64,000 nucleotides of DNA from an uncultured Clostridia bacterium (GTDB lineage: Bacteria; Bacillota; Clostridia; Oscillospirales; Oscillospiraceae). The stretch's first letter is position 1. Each line of letters starts with the position of its first letter. Below are positions 8,934 to 18,207 of this stretch, piece after piece. The notes under the pieces were generated by a model, which worked only from the letters and a program-made list of their open reading frames with translations, searched no databases and had not been told where the DNA came from. Location of the stretch: NCBI GenBank assembly GCA_946411835.1, contig CAMKFK010000003.1:1-64000 (forward strand). The letters run 5' to 3'. The translations under genes were made by a program, and so were the position numbers.

Positions 8934-8977
8934 TGCGGAAAACAACGGATGCAAGACAAAAAAGGAGATGCAAACCC

Positions 8978-10720
8978 ATGAAGAGACTGATCGCCTGCCT
9001 GCTGACCGTCGCCGTGCTTTGCGCGGCGGCGACCGGCTGCGTAAAGAAGGAGACCCCGACGGAGCAGCCGCCGGAGGAAGTGGAGAACTACGCCACCGGC
9101 GACGCTTCGCTGGACGATCCGCGCAATCAGGACGGCATCGGCGCGGACGAGCTGCTGGTCGTCAGCTTCGGCACCAGCTTCAACGACAGCCGCCGGGAGA
9201 CCATCGGCGCCATTGAGAACGCGCTGGCGGAGGCGTTCCCGGACTGGAGCGTCCGCCGCGCGTTCACGAGCCAGATCATCATTGACCACGTCAAATCCCG
9301 TGACGGCAAGACCATTGACAACGTGGGGGAGGCGCTCGACCGCGCGGTCGCCAACGGCGTCAAGCGACTCGTTGTCCAGCCGACGCACCTGATGGACGGC
9401 TTCGAGTACAACGACCTTGTGGATGAGCTGGCGAGGTATGCCGACAGCTTTGACCATGTCGCCGTCGGCGAACCGCTGCTGACCTCGGACGGGGACTTCC
9501 ACGCGGTCGCCGCCGCGATTGCGGATGCGACGAAGCAGTATGACGACGGCGAGACCGCCATCGTGTTCATGGGGCACGGCACCGAGGCGGCGTCCAACGG
9601 CGTCTACGAAAAGATGCAGAGCGTTCTGGACGCGAAGGGGCTGGCGCATTACTATATCGGCACGGTCGAGGCGGAGCCTTCGCTGGACGATGTGCTGGCG
9701 GCGGTGAAAGCGGGCGGATACAGGCGCGTCGTGCTGCGCCCGCTGATGGTCGTCGCGGGCGACCACGCCAACAACGACATGGCGGGCGAGGACGAGGATT
9801 CGTGGAAGTCCGCCTTCGAGGCGGCGGGCTATGAGGTCGCGTGCGTGCTCGAGGGTCTGGGCGGCGTCGAGGCGATCCGCCAGCTCTACGCCGCCCATGC
9901 GAGAGCGGCGATGATCTCGCTGAACGAGACCTCCAGGGTCGCGGACGCGGCGCAGACCACGGAGCGCCAAAGCGTCGGCTCGGAGGGTATGACGCCCGTG
10001 TTCGCCGCCGCGCTCCGGGACGGCGTGTACAACATCAAGGTGGACAGCAGCTCGTCCATGTTCAAGGTGGCGGACTGCGAGCTGACCGTCGGCGGCGACG
10101 CGATGATCGCAAAGCTCATCATGAGCAGCGACAGCTACGGTTACCTGTACCCCGGCACGGCGGAGCAGGCGGCGGACGAGCCGTTCAAGGAGGGCGCATA
10201 CCTTGCGCCCGCAATCGAAAACGGCGTCGGCACGTTTGTCTTCCCGGTCGCGGCGCTCGATCAGGAGACCAGCTGCGCGGCGTGGAGCCGCAGCAAGGAG
10301 CTGTGGTACGACCGCACGCTGGTCTTCCGCTCCGACTCCCTGCCGCTGGACGCGTTTGCCGACGGCGCGGTCACGACGGCGGGAGTGCTCGGGCTGGCAG
10401 ACGGCCCCTACGTCTGCGACGTGACGCTCGGCGGCGGCTCCGGCAAGGCAAGCGTGCATTCCCCGGCGTTTCTGACGGTCAGGGACGGCGCGGTGACGGC
10501 GCGGATCACCTGGAGCAGCGCGAACTACGACTATATGATCGTGGACGGCGACCGTTATGACGCGGAAACCGTCGACGGATACTCGACGTTCACAATCCCC
10601 GTCGCGGCGTTTGACCGCCCGCTGGCGGTGGTCGCGGACACCACCGCCATGAGCCGACCGCATGAAATCGACTACACGCTGACCTTTGACTCCGCGACGC
10701 TCAAGAGCGAGCAATGGTGA
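8978..10720 (+). CDS. cbiK: Exported sirohydrochlorin cobaltochelatase (CbiK family) with two C-terminal repeat domains
   Basis: 580 residues from the ATG at 8978, preceded by AAAGGAGATG; the open frame upstream to 8819 lies in the riboswitch. Residues 1-21 are a lipoprotein signal (ATGC, C21). Residues about 48-310 match CbiK, which inserts cobalt into sirohydrochlorin. The two metal/catalytic histidines are H200 (MGHGTE) and H263 (GDHANND); their spacing of 63 fits the family. Residues about 348-460 and 475-578 are two copies of a beta-rich module sharing DGxY, an SSxxYxYM-like and an F-PVAAxD segment. Family members with signal peptides are known in Desulfovibrio. The extra modules and the adjacent ABC importer suggest capture of an external tetrapyrrole or cobalt; this role is inferred. 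Confidence 0.85.
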   Translation: MKRLIACLLTVAVLCAAATGCVKKETPTEQPPEEVENYATGDASLDDPRNQDGIGADELLVVSFGTSFNDSRRETIGAIENALAEAFPDWSVRRAFTSQIIIDHVKSRDGKTIDNVGEALDRAVANGVKRLVVQPTHLMDGFEYNDLVDELARYADSFDHVAVGEPLLTSDGDFHAVAAAIADATKQYDDGETAIVFMGHGTEAASNGVYEKMQSVLDAKGLAHYYIGTVEAEPSLDDVLAAVKAGGYRRVVLRPLMVVAGDHANNDMAGEDEDSWKSAFEAAGYEVACVLEGLGGVEAIRQLYAAHARAAMISLNETSRVADAAQTTERQSVGSEGMTPVFAAALRDGVYNIKVDSSSSMFKVADCELTVGGDAMIAKLIMSSDSYGYLYPGTAEQAADEPFKEGAYLAPAIENGVGTFVFPVAALDQETSCAAWSRSKELWYDRTLVFRSDSLPLDAFADGAVTTAGVLGLADGPYVCDVTLGGGSGKASVHSPAFLTVRDGAVTARITWSSANYDYMIVDGDRYDAETVDGYSTFTIPVAAFDRPLAVVADTTAMSRPHEIDYTLTFDSATLKSEQW

Positions 10721-11823
10721 GGCGGCTTCTCACTGTACTGCTGGCGGCGCTGCTGCTGACGTCCTGCTCCGCAGGGGAGCGGCCGCCGGACGGGGCCGGG
10801 CCCGTCAACCGGATGCCCCTGCGCTATGCCGACCGGTTCGCCGTGGACTACGACGCCGAGGGGCGTGCCCTCGTGACGATCGGCGACGACCGCTTTCTCG
10901 TCCTCCCGGAGGGCGCGCCGGAGCGCGAGGAGCCGGGCGCGGCGGTGCTGCGTTTGCCGCTGCGCACGGTCTACTGCGCGACCTCGTCGGCGATGGACCT
11001 CATCGCGCGGCTGGACGCGCTGGATACGGTGCGCCTGACGGGCACGAAGCGGGAGAGTTGGACGCTCCCGGAGGTGGCGCGGGCGATGGACGAGGGCGCG
11101 CTCCGCTACGCGGGCAAGTACAGCGCGCCGGACTACGAGCTGCTGCTTGCGGAGGGCGCGGCGCTCGCCATCGAGAACACGATGATCTATCACAGCCCGG
11201 AGACGAAGGAACAGCTCGAGGAGCTGGGCATCCCCGTGCTGGTGGAGCGTTCGAGCTACGAAAGCCATCCGCTCGGGCGGCTGGAGTGGATCAAGCTCTA
11301 CGGGCTGCTCACCGGCAAGACGGCGGAGGCAGAGGCGTTTTTTGATGAGCAGTCGGCGCTGGCGGAGGCCATCTTTGCGCGGGAGAGCACCGGCAAAACG
11401 GCGGCGTTCTTCTTCCTCACCGCCAACGGCGGCGTGAACGTGCGCTGCCCGGAGGATTACGTCGCCAAAATGATCGAGCTGGCGGGCGGCGTCTACGCGC
11501 TCGCGGACCTGGAGATCGGGGACGCGGGCGCGCGCGCGACGATGAACCTGCAGATGGAGCGCTTCTACGCCGACGCGCGGGACGCGGACGTGTTGTTCTA
11601 CAACGCCGCCATCGACGGCGGCGTGGACACAGTGGCGCAGCTGCTGGAGAAAGGCGAGTGGCTCGCCGATTTCCGCGCGGTGCAAAGCGGAAACGTCTGG
11701 TGTACGGAGGCGGACCTGTTCCAGCGGACCTCCGGCATCGCCGCGATGATCGACGAGCTGCACCGGATTTTCAGCGGCACGGCGGACGACGCCGCGCTGC
11801 AATACTTCCGCAGATTGAAATGA
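10714..11823 (+). CDS. ABC transporter substrate-binding lipoprotein (iron-complex/cobalamin type)
   Basis: 369 residues. The lipoprotein signal MVRRLLTVLLAALLLTSC has its lipid-anchored cysteine at 18. A class III (BtuF/FecB-like) binding fold follows, with the typical long central helix near residues 180-210. It overlaps the chelatase gene by seven bases and precedes a FecCD permease and an ATPase. The cargo could be cobalamin, another corrinoid, heme or a siderophore; placement behind a B12 riboswitch favours a corrinoid or cobalt-tetrapyrrole. Confidence 0.85.
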   Translation: MVRRLLTVLLAALLLTSCSAGERPPDGAGPVNRMPLRYADRFAVDYDAEGRALVTIGDDRFLVLPEGAPEREEPGAAVLRLPLRTVYCATSSAMDLIARLDALDTVRLTGTKRESWTLPEVARAMDEGALRYAGKYSAPDYELLLAEGAALAIENTMIYHSPETKEQLEELGIPVLVERSSYESHPLGRLEWIKLYGLLTGKTAEAEAFFDEQSALAEAIFARESTGKTAAFFFLTANGGVNVRCPEDYVAKMIELAGGVYALADLEIGDAGARATMNLQMERFYADARDADVLFYNAAIDGGVDTVAQLLEKGEWLADFRAVQSGNVWCTEADLFQRTSGIAAMIDELHRIFSGTADDAALQYFRRLK

Positions 11824-11833
11824 GGGGAAACAG

Positions 11834-12844
11834 ATGGAAGGCAGGAAAAGGCGCTGTGCGTGGGCGTTCGCGCTGCTGCTGGCGCTGCTGCTGGCGCTGC
11901 TGGCGGCGAACCTGAGCATCGGCAGCGTGCGCGTCGGCGCGGACGAGCTGCGCGACGCGCTGCGCGCGCGGGGCGCGGTCGAGACGCTGGGGCGCGTCGT
12001 CTGGACGCTGCGCCTGCCGCGCCTGCTGGCGGCGGCGCTGCTGGGCGGCGCGCTGGCGGTGTCGGGCTTCCTGCTGCAAACCTTCTTCGCAAACCCCATC
12101 GCGGGGCCGTTTGTGCTGGGCATCTCCTCCGGCGCAAAGCTGACCGTCGCGCTGATGCTGATTGCCGCGCTCGCCTGCGGGCGGACGCCGGGCTCGGCGG
12201 CGATGATCGGCGCGGCGTTCTGCGGCTCGATGCTCGCCATGGGCTTCATCCTGCTCGTCTCCGCGCGCGTGAGGAATCTGTCGCTGCTCGTGGTGTGCGG
12301 CGTGATGGTCGGCTACATCTGCAACGCGGTGACGGAGCTTGTCGTCACCTTTGCCGACGACGCCAACATCGTAAATCTGCACAACTGGTCGATGGGCAGC
12401 TTCTCCGGCGTCCGCTGGTCGAACGTGCGCGTCATCGCGTGGGTGACGCTCGCGGGCACGGCGCTGAGCTTTCTGCTCTCCAAGCCCATGAGCGCCTATC
12501 AGCTCGGCGAGGGCTACGCGCAGAACATGGGCGTGAACCTGCGGCGCTTCCGGCTGGAGCTGATCCTGCTGTCCAGCGTGCTCTCCGCCTGCGTGACGGC
12601 GTTTGCCGGTCCGATCTCCTTTGTCGGCGTGGCGGCGCCGCACCTGATGAAGAGCCTGTTCCGCACCGCAAAGCCCATCGTGATGATCCCGGCGTGCTTT
12701 CTCGGCGGCGCGGCGTTCTGCCTCCTGTGCGACCTGCTCGCGCGCACGCTCTTCGCGCCGACGGAGTTGAGCATCAGCTCTGTGACGGCGGTGTTCGGCG
12801 CGCCGATCGTCATCTGGATGCTGCTGAAACGGAAGGCGGCGTGA
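11834..12844 (+). CDS. ABC transporter permease, FecCD/BtuC family
   Basis: 336 residues with about nine or ten hydrophobic helices. The family signature ALAVSGFLLQTFFANPIAGP near residue 70 and the cytoplasmic coupling segment AAPHLMKSLF near residue 270 are visible. It forms the membrane channel of the importer with the neighbouring lipoprotein and ATPase. An AGGGGAAACAG site precedes the ATG. Confidence 0.92.
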   Translation: MEGRKRRCAWAFALLLALLLALLAANLSIGSVRVGADELRDALRARGAVETLGRVVWTLRLPRLLAAALLGGALAVSGFLLQTFFANPIAGPFVLGISSGAKLTVALMLIAALACGRTPGSAAMIGAAFCGSMLAMGFILLVSARVRNLSLLVVCGVMVGYICNAVTELVVTFADDANIVNLHNWSMGSFSGVRWSNVRVIAWVTLAGTALSFLLSKPMSAYQLGEGYAQNMGVNLRRFRLELILLSSVLSACVTAFAGPISFVGVAAPHLMKSLFRTAKPIVMIPACFLGGAAFCLLCDLLARTLFAPTELSISSVTAVFGAPIVIWMLLKRKAA

Positions 12845-12848
12845 GCGC

Positions 12849-13874
12849 GTGGACGACATAATTCTTCACACAAAGGACCTCGCGGTCGGCTACGGCGGAC
12901 AAGCCGTCCTCCGCGACGTGACGTTTTCGGTCCGGCGGGGCGAGATCATGACGCTCATCGGACCGAACGGCGCGGGCAAATCGACGATTCTCAAGACCCT
13001 CGCGCGGCAGCTTTCGCCGGTGGCGGGCTGCGTGTACCTCGGCGGAGAAGACCTCGCGCCGATGCACGGAAACGCGCTCGCCCGCCAGCTCGCCATCGTT
13101 ACGACGGAGCGACCGCGCGCGGAGCTGATGACCTGCGCCGACGTGGTGGCGACGGGGCGCTATCCCTACACGGGGCGGCTCGGCGTCCTCTCGCCTGCGG
13201 ACCGGGACGCTGTGGCGGACGTGATGGCGCTCGTTCATGTGACGGAGCTGTCCGGGCGTGACTTCTCCCGCGTCAGCGACGGGCAGCGCCAGCGCGTTAT
13301 GCTCGCGCGCGCCGTCTGTCAGGAGCCGGACGTGCTGCTGCTCGACGAGCCGACGTCGTTTCTCGACGTGCGTTATCGGGTGGATTTCCTCACGACGCTC
13401 CGCGCGCTCGCGCGCGAAAAGCGCATTGCGGTCGTGATGAGCCTGCACGAGCTGGACTGCGCCGAGCGCATCTCCGACACGGTGCTCTGCGTCCGCGCGG
13501 GCGCGGTGGACCGCGTCGGCAGGCCGGAGGAGGTCTTCACCGGGGATTATATCGAAGCGCTCTACGGCATGGAGCCGGGCAGCTACCGCGCCTTTTTCGG
13601 CGGCGCGGGGGACCGGCGCTTTTTCCAGAACCGCGCTTGCGAGAGCTTTCCCTGTCACGGCGGCGTGGACGAGGCGGATTTCAACTGTCTGTTCTGCTTC
13701 TGCCCGCTCTACGCGCTCGGCGAGCGCTGCGGCGGGAGCTTTCACTACACGGAAAAGGGCGTCAAAAGCTGCGTGGACTGCGCGTTTCCGCACCGGAGGG
13801 AAAACTACGAGAGGGTTCTGGCACGCTGGCCGGAGCTTTCGGCGCTTGCGAAGGGGAAGGACCATGGCGTTTGA
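12849..13874 (+). CDS. ABC transporter ATPase with C-terminal cysteine-rich domain
   Basis: 341 residues, GTG start four bases after the permease stop. Residues 1-255 are a FecE/BtuD-type ATPase: Walker A GPNGAGKS (38-45), signature VSDGQRQR, Walker B LLLDEPTSFLD. Residues about 262-330 add eight cysteines (SFPCH, NCLFCFC, ERCGG, SCVDC). This matches the small cysteine-rich domain often encoded, alone or fused, near cobalamin genes in Clostridia, probably metal binding. Fusion to the importer ATPase suggests metal sensing or hand-over at the membrane (inference). It overlaps cbiD by 11 bases. Confidence 0.9.
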   Translation: MDDIILHTKDLAVGYGGQAVLRDVTFSVRRGEIMTLIGPNGAGKSTILKTLARQLSPVAGCVYLGGEDLAPMHGNALARQLAIVTTERPRAELMTCADVVATGRYPYTGRLGVLSPADRDAVADVMALVHVTELSGRDFSRVSDGQRQRVMLARAVCQEPDVLLLDEPTSFLDVRYRVDFLTTLRALAREKRIAVVMSLHELDCAERISDTVLCVRAGAVDRVGRPEEVFTGDYIEALYGMEPGSYRAFFGGAGDRRFFQNRACESFPCHGGVDEADFNCLFCFCPLYALGERCGGSFHYTEKGVKSCVDCAFPHRRENYERVLARWPELSALAKGKDHGV

Positions 13875-14997
13875 GCACTACATCCGCAGCGGCACGCGGC
13901 GGCTGCGCTGCGGCTACACCACCGGCGCCTGCGCCGCGTTGGCGGCGGCGGGGGCGGCGCGGCTGCTGCTTACGGGGGAGACGCCGGAGCGCCTGCGCCT
14001 TGTCACGCCGAAGGGCTGGATGGTGGAGGTCGCTCCGGCGGACTGCACGCTCTGCGGCGGCGAGGCGCGCTGCGCGGTCAGAAAGGACGCGGGCGACGAT
14101 CCCGATGTGACGGACGGCTGCCTCGTCTGCGCCGCCGTGCGGAAGACCGCGCGCGGCGTCAGTATCGACGGTGGCGAGGGCGTGGGGCGGGTGACGAAGC
14201 CCGGGCTCGATCAGCCGGTCGGCGCGGCGGCGATCAACACCGTGCCGCGAGGCATGATCGCCGCCGCCGTGGAGGAGGTCTGCGCGGCAGCGGGCTACGG
14301 CGGCGGGTTGTCCGTGGTGATCTCCGTGCCGGGAGGCGCGGCGCTGGCGGAGCGGACGTTCAACCCGAAGCTGGGCGTTGTGGGCGGCGTCTCCATCCTC
14401 GGCACGTCCGGCGTGGTGGAGCCGATGAGCGAGCGCGCGCTGATCGACAGCATCGGCGTCGCGCTCCGTCAGGCGGCGGCGTCCGGCGGAAAGCGCCTCA
14501 TTCTCACACCGGGCAATTACGGCGCGGACTACCTGCGCAAAACCGGGCTGGACAGGCGCGGCGTCCCGGTGGTCAGGTGCTCGAATTTCATCGGCGACGC
14601 GCTGGACGCCGCAGCGTCGGAGGGCTTTTCGGAGGTCCTGCTCGTGGGGCACATCGGCAAGCTCGTCAAGCTCGCGGGCGGCGTGATGAACACGCACTCC
14701 CGGCAGGCGGACTGCCGCGCGGAGCTGTTCACCGCGTATGCGGCGCTGTGCGGGGCGGACGCGGCGCTGTGCCGGGAGCTGATGGACGCGGCGACGGCGG
14801 ACGCCTGCCTTGCGCTGCTGGACGCGGCGGGACTGCGCAGCGCGGTGCTGCAAGGCCTGCTTGACGCGATCCAGCGGCGCCTGGACCGCCGCGCGGCGGG
14901 CGCGTTCCGCGTCGGCGCGGCGCTGTTTTCCAACGAATACGGCGACCTCGGCGCGACCGAGGAAGCGCGGAGATTTTTGGAGGAGTGGACGGAATAA
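13864..14997 (+). CDS. cbiD: Cobalt-precorrin-5B C1-methyltransferase
   Basis: 377 residues, beginning with the usual LRCGYTTGACAAAA-like segment (CGYTTGACAALAA, residues 16-28). Includes the GITIVTKPGL-like VTKPGLDQPVG and a glycine-rich LTPGNYGADY. It methylates C-1 in the anaerobic corrin ring pathway. Start chosen at 13864, overlapping the ATPase gene. Confidence 0.95.
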   Translation: MAFEHYIRSGTRRLRCGYTTGACAALAAAGAARLLLTGETPERLRLVTPKGWMVEVAPADCTLCGGEARCAVRKDAGDDPDVTDGCLVCAAVRKTARGVSIDGGEGVGRVTKPGLDQPVGAAAINTVPRGMIAAAVEEVCAAAGYGGGLSVVISVPGGAALAERTFNPKLGVVGGVSILGTSGVVEPMSERALIDSIGVALRQAAASGGKRLILTPGNYGADYLRKTGLDRRGVPVVRCSNFIGDALDAAASEGFSEVLLVGHIGKLVKLAGGVMNTHSRQADCRAELFTAYAALCGADAALCRELMDAATADACLALLDAAGLRSAVLQGLLDAIQRRLDRRAAGAFRVGAALFSNEYGDLGATEEARRFLEEWTE

Positions 14998-14998
14998 G

Positions 14999-15754
14999 AT
15001 GGTGCATTTTGTCGGCGCGGGACCGGGCGCGCCCGATCTCATCACGGTGCGTGGCGCGGCGCTTCTACGGGAGGCGGACGTGGTGATCTACGCGGGCAGC
15101 CTGGTGAATCCGCAGCTGCTCAGCGACTGCAAGCCGGGCTGCGCGCTCCACAACAGCGCGGGGATGACGCTTCCCGAGGTGCTGGCGGTGATGGAGCGCG
15201 CGGAGGCGGCGGGGAAGACGACCGTGCGCCTGCACACGGGCGACCCCAGCCTGTACGGCGCGCTGCGCGAGCAGCTGGACGCGCTGGAGGAGAGGGGGAT
15301 CGCTTACGACGTGACGCCGGGGGTCAGCAGCCTGTTCGGCGCGGCGGCTGCGCTGAACGCGGAGCTCACGCTTCCCGGCGTCAGCCAGAGTCTCATCGTC
15401 ACGCGCCTCGCGGGACGCACGGACGTCCCGCAGGGCGAGGCGCTGCGCGATTTCGCGCGGCACGGCACGTCAATGGCGCTGTTCCTCTCCGCCGGGCTGC
15501 TGGAGCGGGTGCGGGAGGAGCTGCTAGCCGGCGGCTGCGCGCCGGACACGCCTGCGGCGCTCGTCTACAGGGCGACGTGGCCGGACGAGAAAACCGTGCG
15601 CTGCACGGTGGATACGCTGGCGGCGGCGGGCGCGGCAGCGGGTATCCGCAAGACCGCGCTCGTGCTCGTCGGCGGCTTTCTGGGTGCGCCCTACGAAAAG
15701 AGCAGGCTTTACGACCCGTCGTTCACGACGGGGTACAGAAGGGGCGGCGCATGA
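14999..15754 (+). CDS. cbiF: Cobalt-precorrin-4 C11-methyltransferase
   Basis: 251 residues. SAM-dependent tetrapyrrole methylase fold: N-terminal VHFVGAGPGAPDLIT, then YAGSLV and HTGDPSLYGA, and the diagnostic TPGVSSLFGAAAAL. Methylates C-11. The ATG lies one base after the cbiD stop; the stop overlaps cbiG by four bases. Confidence 0.95.
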   Translation: MVHFVGAGPGAPDLITVRGAALLREADVVIYAGSLVNPQLLSDCKPGCALHNSAGMTLPEVLAVMERAEAAGKTTVRLHTGDPSLYGALREQLDALEERGIAYDVTPGVSSLFGAAAALNAELTLPGVSQSLIVTRLAGRTDVPQGEALRDFARHGTSMALFLSAGLLERVREELLAGGCAPDTPAALVYRATWPDEKTVRCTVDTLAAAGAAAGIRKTALVLVGGFLGAPYEKSRLYDPSFTTGYRRGGA

Positions 15755-16749
15755 GAGACGGGGACATCGCATACCTCGCGTTCACGGAGCGGGGGCGCGC
15801 GCTGGCGCGGACGCTCTCCGGCGCGCTGGGCGGCGAGGTGAGCTGCACGCGCGACGGGGTTTCGCTCCGCGAATGGACGGCGGAGGCGTTCGCCGCCCGC
15901 CGCGCGCTGGTCTATGTCGGCGCGGCGGGCATCGCGGTGCGCGCCGTTGCGCCGCTGCTCGTGAGCAAGGCGAGCGACCCCGCCGTGCTCGCCGTGGACG
16001 AGTGCGCACGCTTTGCCGTTCCGCTGGCGTCGGGGCATCTCGGCGGCGCGAACGAGCTGGCGCGGCAAATTGCGCGCGTCTGCGGCGCGACGGCGGTCGT
16101 CACCACCGCCACGGATGCGCGCGGCGTGTTCGCCGTGGACGAGTGGGCGCGCGCGCAGGGCATGGCGATTCCGGATGCAGCGCGGATCAGGTACGTCTCC
16201 GCCAGGCTGCTCGCGGGGGAGACGGTCACCGTCCGCTCTGCGCTCCCCATCGACGGCGCGCCGCCCGACGGCGTAACGCTGACGGAATCGGACGATGCCG
16301 ACGTGTGGGTGGACTGGCGCGCGCACGACGCGCTGACGCTGGCGCCGGGAATGCTGGTGCTGGGCGTCGGCTGCAAGCGCGGCACGGCGCGCGAGACGCT
16401 GGAGCGCCGCTTCGCGGCGCTGTGCGCGGAGACCGGCGCTTTGCCGGAGACGATCCATGCCGCCGCGACCATTGACCGCAAGCGCGGCGAGGCGGGGCTT
16501 TCGGCGTTCTGCGCCGCGCACGGCTGGGCGCTGAGCTATGACACGGCGAACGCGCTCGCGTCTGCGGAGGGGGACTTTTCCGCTTCGGCGTTCGTGGCGC
16601 AAACGACGGGTGTGGACAACGTCTGCGAGCGCGCGGCGGCGCTGCGCGCGGGCGGCGAGTTGGTCGTAAGGAAATACGCGGGCGAGGGCGTGACCCTCGC
16701 GCTGGCGAAGCGGAGGCTTCGTCTGGATTGGAGGCAGAGCCATGGCTAA
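15751..16749 (+). CDS. cbiG: Cobalt-precorrin-5A hydrolase
   Basis: 332 residues. N-terminal domain with YVGAAGIAVRAVAPLL and PLASGHLGGANELA; C-terminal domain with LGVGCKRGT and TTGVDNVCERAA, as in CbiG. It opens the ring lactone and releases acetaldehyde (C-20). The frame starts at the ATGA overlap with cbiF. Confidence 0.95.
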   Translation: MRDGDIAYLAFTERGRALARTLSGALGGEVSCTRDGVSLREWTAEAFAARRALVYVGAAGIAVRAVAPLLVSKASDPAVLAVDECARFAVPLASGHLGGANELARQIARVCGATAVVTTATDARGVFAVDEWARAQGMAIPDAARIRYVSARLLAGETVTVRSALPIDGAPPDGVTLTESDDADVWVDWRAHDALTLAPGMLVLGVGCKRGTARETLERRFAALCAETGALPETIHAAATIDRKRGEAGLSAFCAAHGWALSYDTANALASAEGDFSASAFVAQTTGVDNVCERAAALRAGGELVVRKYAGEGVTLALAKRRLRLDWRQSHG

Positions 16750-17470
16750 GCTGTACGTTGTCGGCGTCGGGCCGGGGGACGCGAAGCGCATGACCGCCGA
16801 GGCGCGCGCGGCACTGGACGCGGCGGATGTGCTCTGCGGGTATCGGACGTATCTGGAGCTTGTCGCGCCGCTGTACCCGGACAAGGCGGTCTTCTCCACA
16901 CCGATGAAGCGCGAGCTTGACCGCTGCCGCCGCGCGCTGGAGCTGGCGCGGGACGGGAAGACCGTCGCGCTCCTGTGCAGCGGCGATGCGGGGGTCTACG
17001 GCATGGCAAGCCCCGTGCTGGAGCTGCTGCCGGCGTACCCGGACGTCGAGACGGAGATTGTCGCGGGCGTGACGGCGGCGCTGTCGGGCGCGGCGGTGCT
17101 GGGCGCGCCGCTGGGAAACGATTTCTGCGTGATCTCGCTGTCCGACCTGCTCACGCCGTGGGCGGTCATTGAGAAGCGCCTGCGCTGCGCGGCGGAGGGG
17201 GACTTCGCCGTTGCGCTCTACAACCCATCGTCCCGGACGCGCGCGGAGCATCTGCGGCGGGCGTGCGACATTCTGCTTGAAACGTGCGACGGCACGACGA
17301 TGTGCGGCGTCGTACGCGGCGTCGGCCGCAGGGGACAGGAGGCGCGGCTGCTGACGCTCGCGGCGCTCCGCGACACGCGGGTCGATATGCTCACGACGGT
17401 TTTCGTCGGCTCGTCGCAGACGAGGGAGATCGGCGGGCGCCTGGTGACGCCGAGGGGGTATCGGACATGA
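16742..17470 (+). CDS. cbiH: Cobalt-factor III / precorrin-3B C17-methyltransferase
   Basis: 242 residues. Tetrapyrrole methylase with LYVVGVGPGDAKRMT at the start, CSGDAGVYGMA, and NDFCVISLSDLLTPW, typical of CbiH/CobJ. It catalyses C-17 methylation with ring contraction. Overlaps cbiG by eight bases and cbiJ by four. Confidence 0.95.
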   Translation: MAKLYVVGVGPGDAKRMTAEARAALDAADVLCGYRTYLELVAPLYPDKAVFSTPMKRELDRCRRALELARDGKTVALLCSGDAGVYGMASPVLELLPAYPDVETEIVAGVTAALSGAAVLGAPLGNDFCVISLSDLLTPWAVIEKRLRCAAEGDFAVALYNPSSRTRAEHLRRACDILLETCDGTTMCGVVRGVGRRGQEARLLTLAALRDTRVDMLTTVFVGSSQTREIGGRLVTPRGYRT

Positions 17471-18207
17471 GGATCGTCGTTTTCGGCGGCACGACGGAGG
17501 GGCGGCTGTTGTCCTGCCGCCTTGCCGCGCGCGGCGCGGCGGTGACGGTCTGCGTGGCGACGGCATACGGCGCAGAGGAGCAGGGCGCGCACGACGGCGT
17601 TACGGTGCTGACGGGACGCAGGAACGCCGGAGAAATGGCGGCGCTGCTGCAAGGCACCGCCCTCTGTGTGGACGCGACCCACCCCTACGCCGTGGCGGCG
17701 TCGAGAAACATCCGCGCGGCGTGCGACGCGGCGCGCGTACCCTATCGCCGCCTGCTGCGCGGCGCGAGCGACACATCGGACGCGGTCACGGTCGCGGACG
17801 CGGCAGAGGCTGCGGCGTACCTCGCGCGGACGGAGGGGAATATCCTACTGACCACCGGCGCAAAGGAGCTGCCCGCGTTTGCCGCGCTCGATCCCGACCG
17901 TCTCTATCCGCGCGTGCTGCCCTCCCACGAGGGGCTGTACGCCTGCGAGGCGGCGGGCGTGCCGCACCGCAACGTCATCGCCATGCAGGGGCCGTTCTCC
18001 CGCGCGCTGAACGCCGCGACGATCCGGCAGTATCATATCGCGTATGTGGTGACGAAGGACGGCGGCGCGGCGGGCGGCTTTCCCGAAAAGGCGGCGGCGG
18101 CGCGCGAGACCGGCGCGCAGCTGATTGTCCTGCGCCGCCCGGCGGAGAACGGCGCGTGCCCGGAGGAAATCATCAAGGAATGCGAGGCGTATCTGTTATG
18201 CAGGTGA
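17467..18207 (+). CDS. cbiJ: Cobalt-precorrin-6A reductase
   Basis: 246 residues. Starts with a Rossmann-like VVFGGTTEGR; contains DATHPYAVAAS and TTGAKELPAF, and the C-terminal VTKDGGAAGGFPEK, all typical of CbiJ/CobK. NAD(P)H-dependent reduction of the corrin macrocycle. Overlaps both neighbours. Confidence 0.94.
   Translation: MRIVVFGGTTEGRLLSCRLAARGAAVTVCVATAYGAEEQGAHDGVTVLTGRRNAGEMAALLQGTALCVDATHPYAVAASRNIRAACDAARVPYRRLLRGASDTSDAVTVADAAEAAAYLARTEGNILLTTGAKELPAFAALDPDRLYPRVLPSHEGLYACEAAGVPHRNVIAMQGPFSRALNAATIRQYHIAYVVTKDGGAAGGFPEKAAAARETGAQLIVLRRPAENGACPEEIIKECEAYLLCR

Noticed and set aside
8786-10714. Antisense open frame of over 600 codons opposite the cbiK gene, and similar long frames opposite or overlapping obgE, the cobalamin genes, xseA and the GGDEF/EAL gene
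   Set aside because: They arise from high GC at third codon positions. They lack ribosome binding sites, are rich in Arg, Ala and His, and the opposite frame carries clear family motifs.
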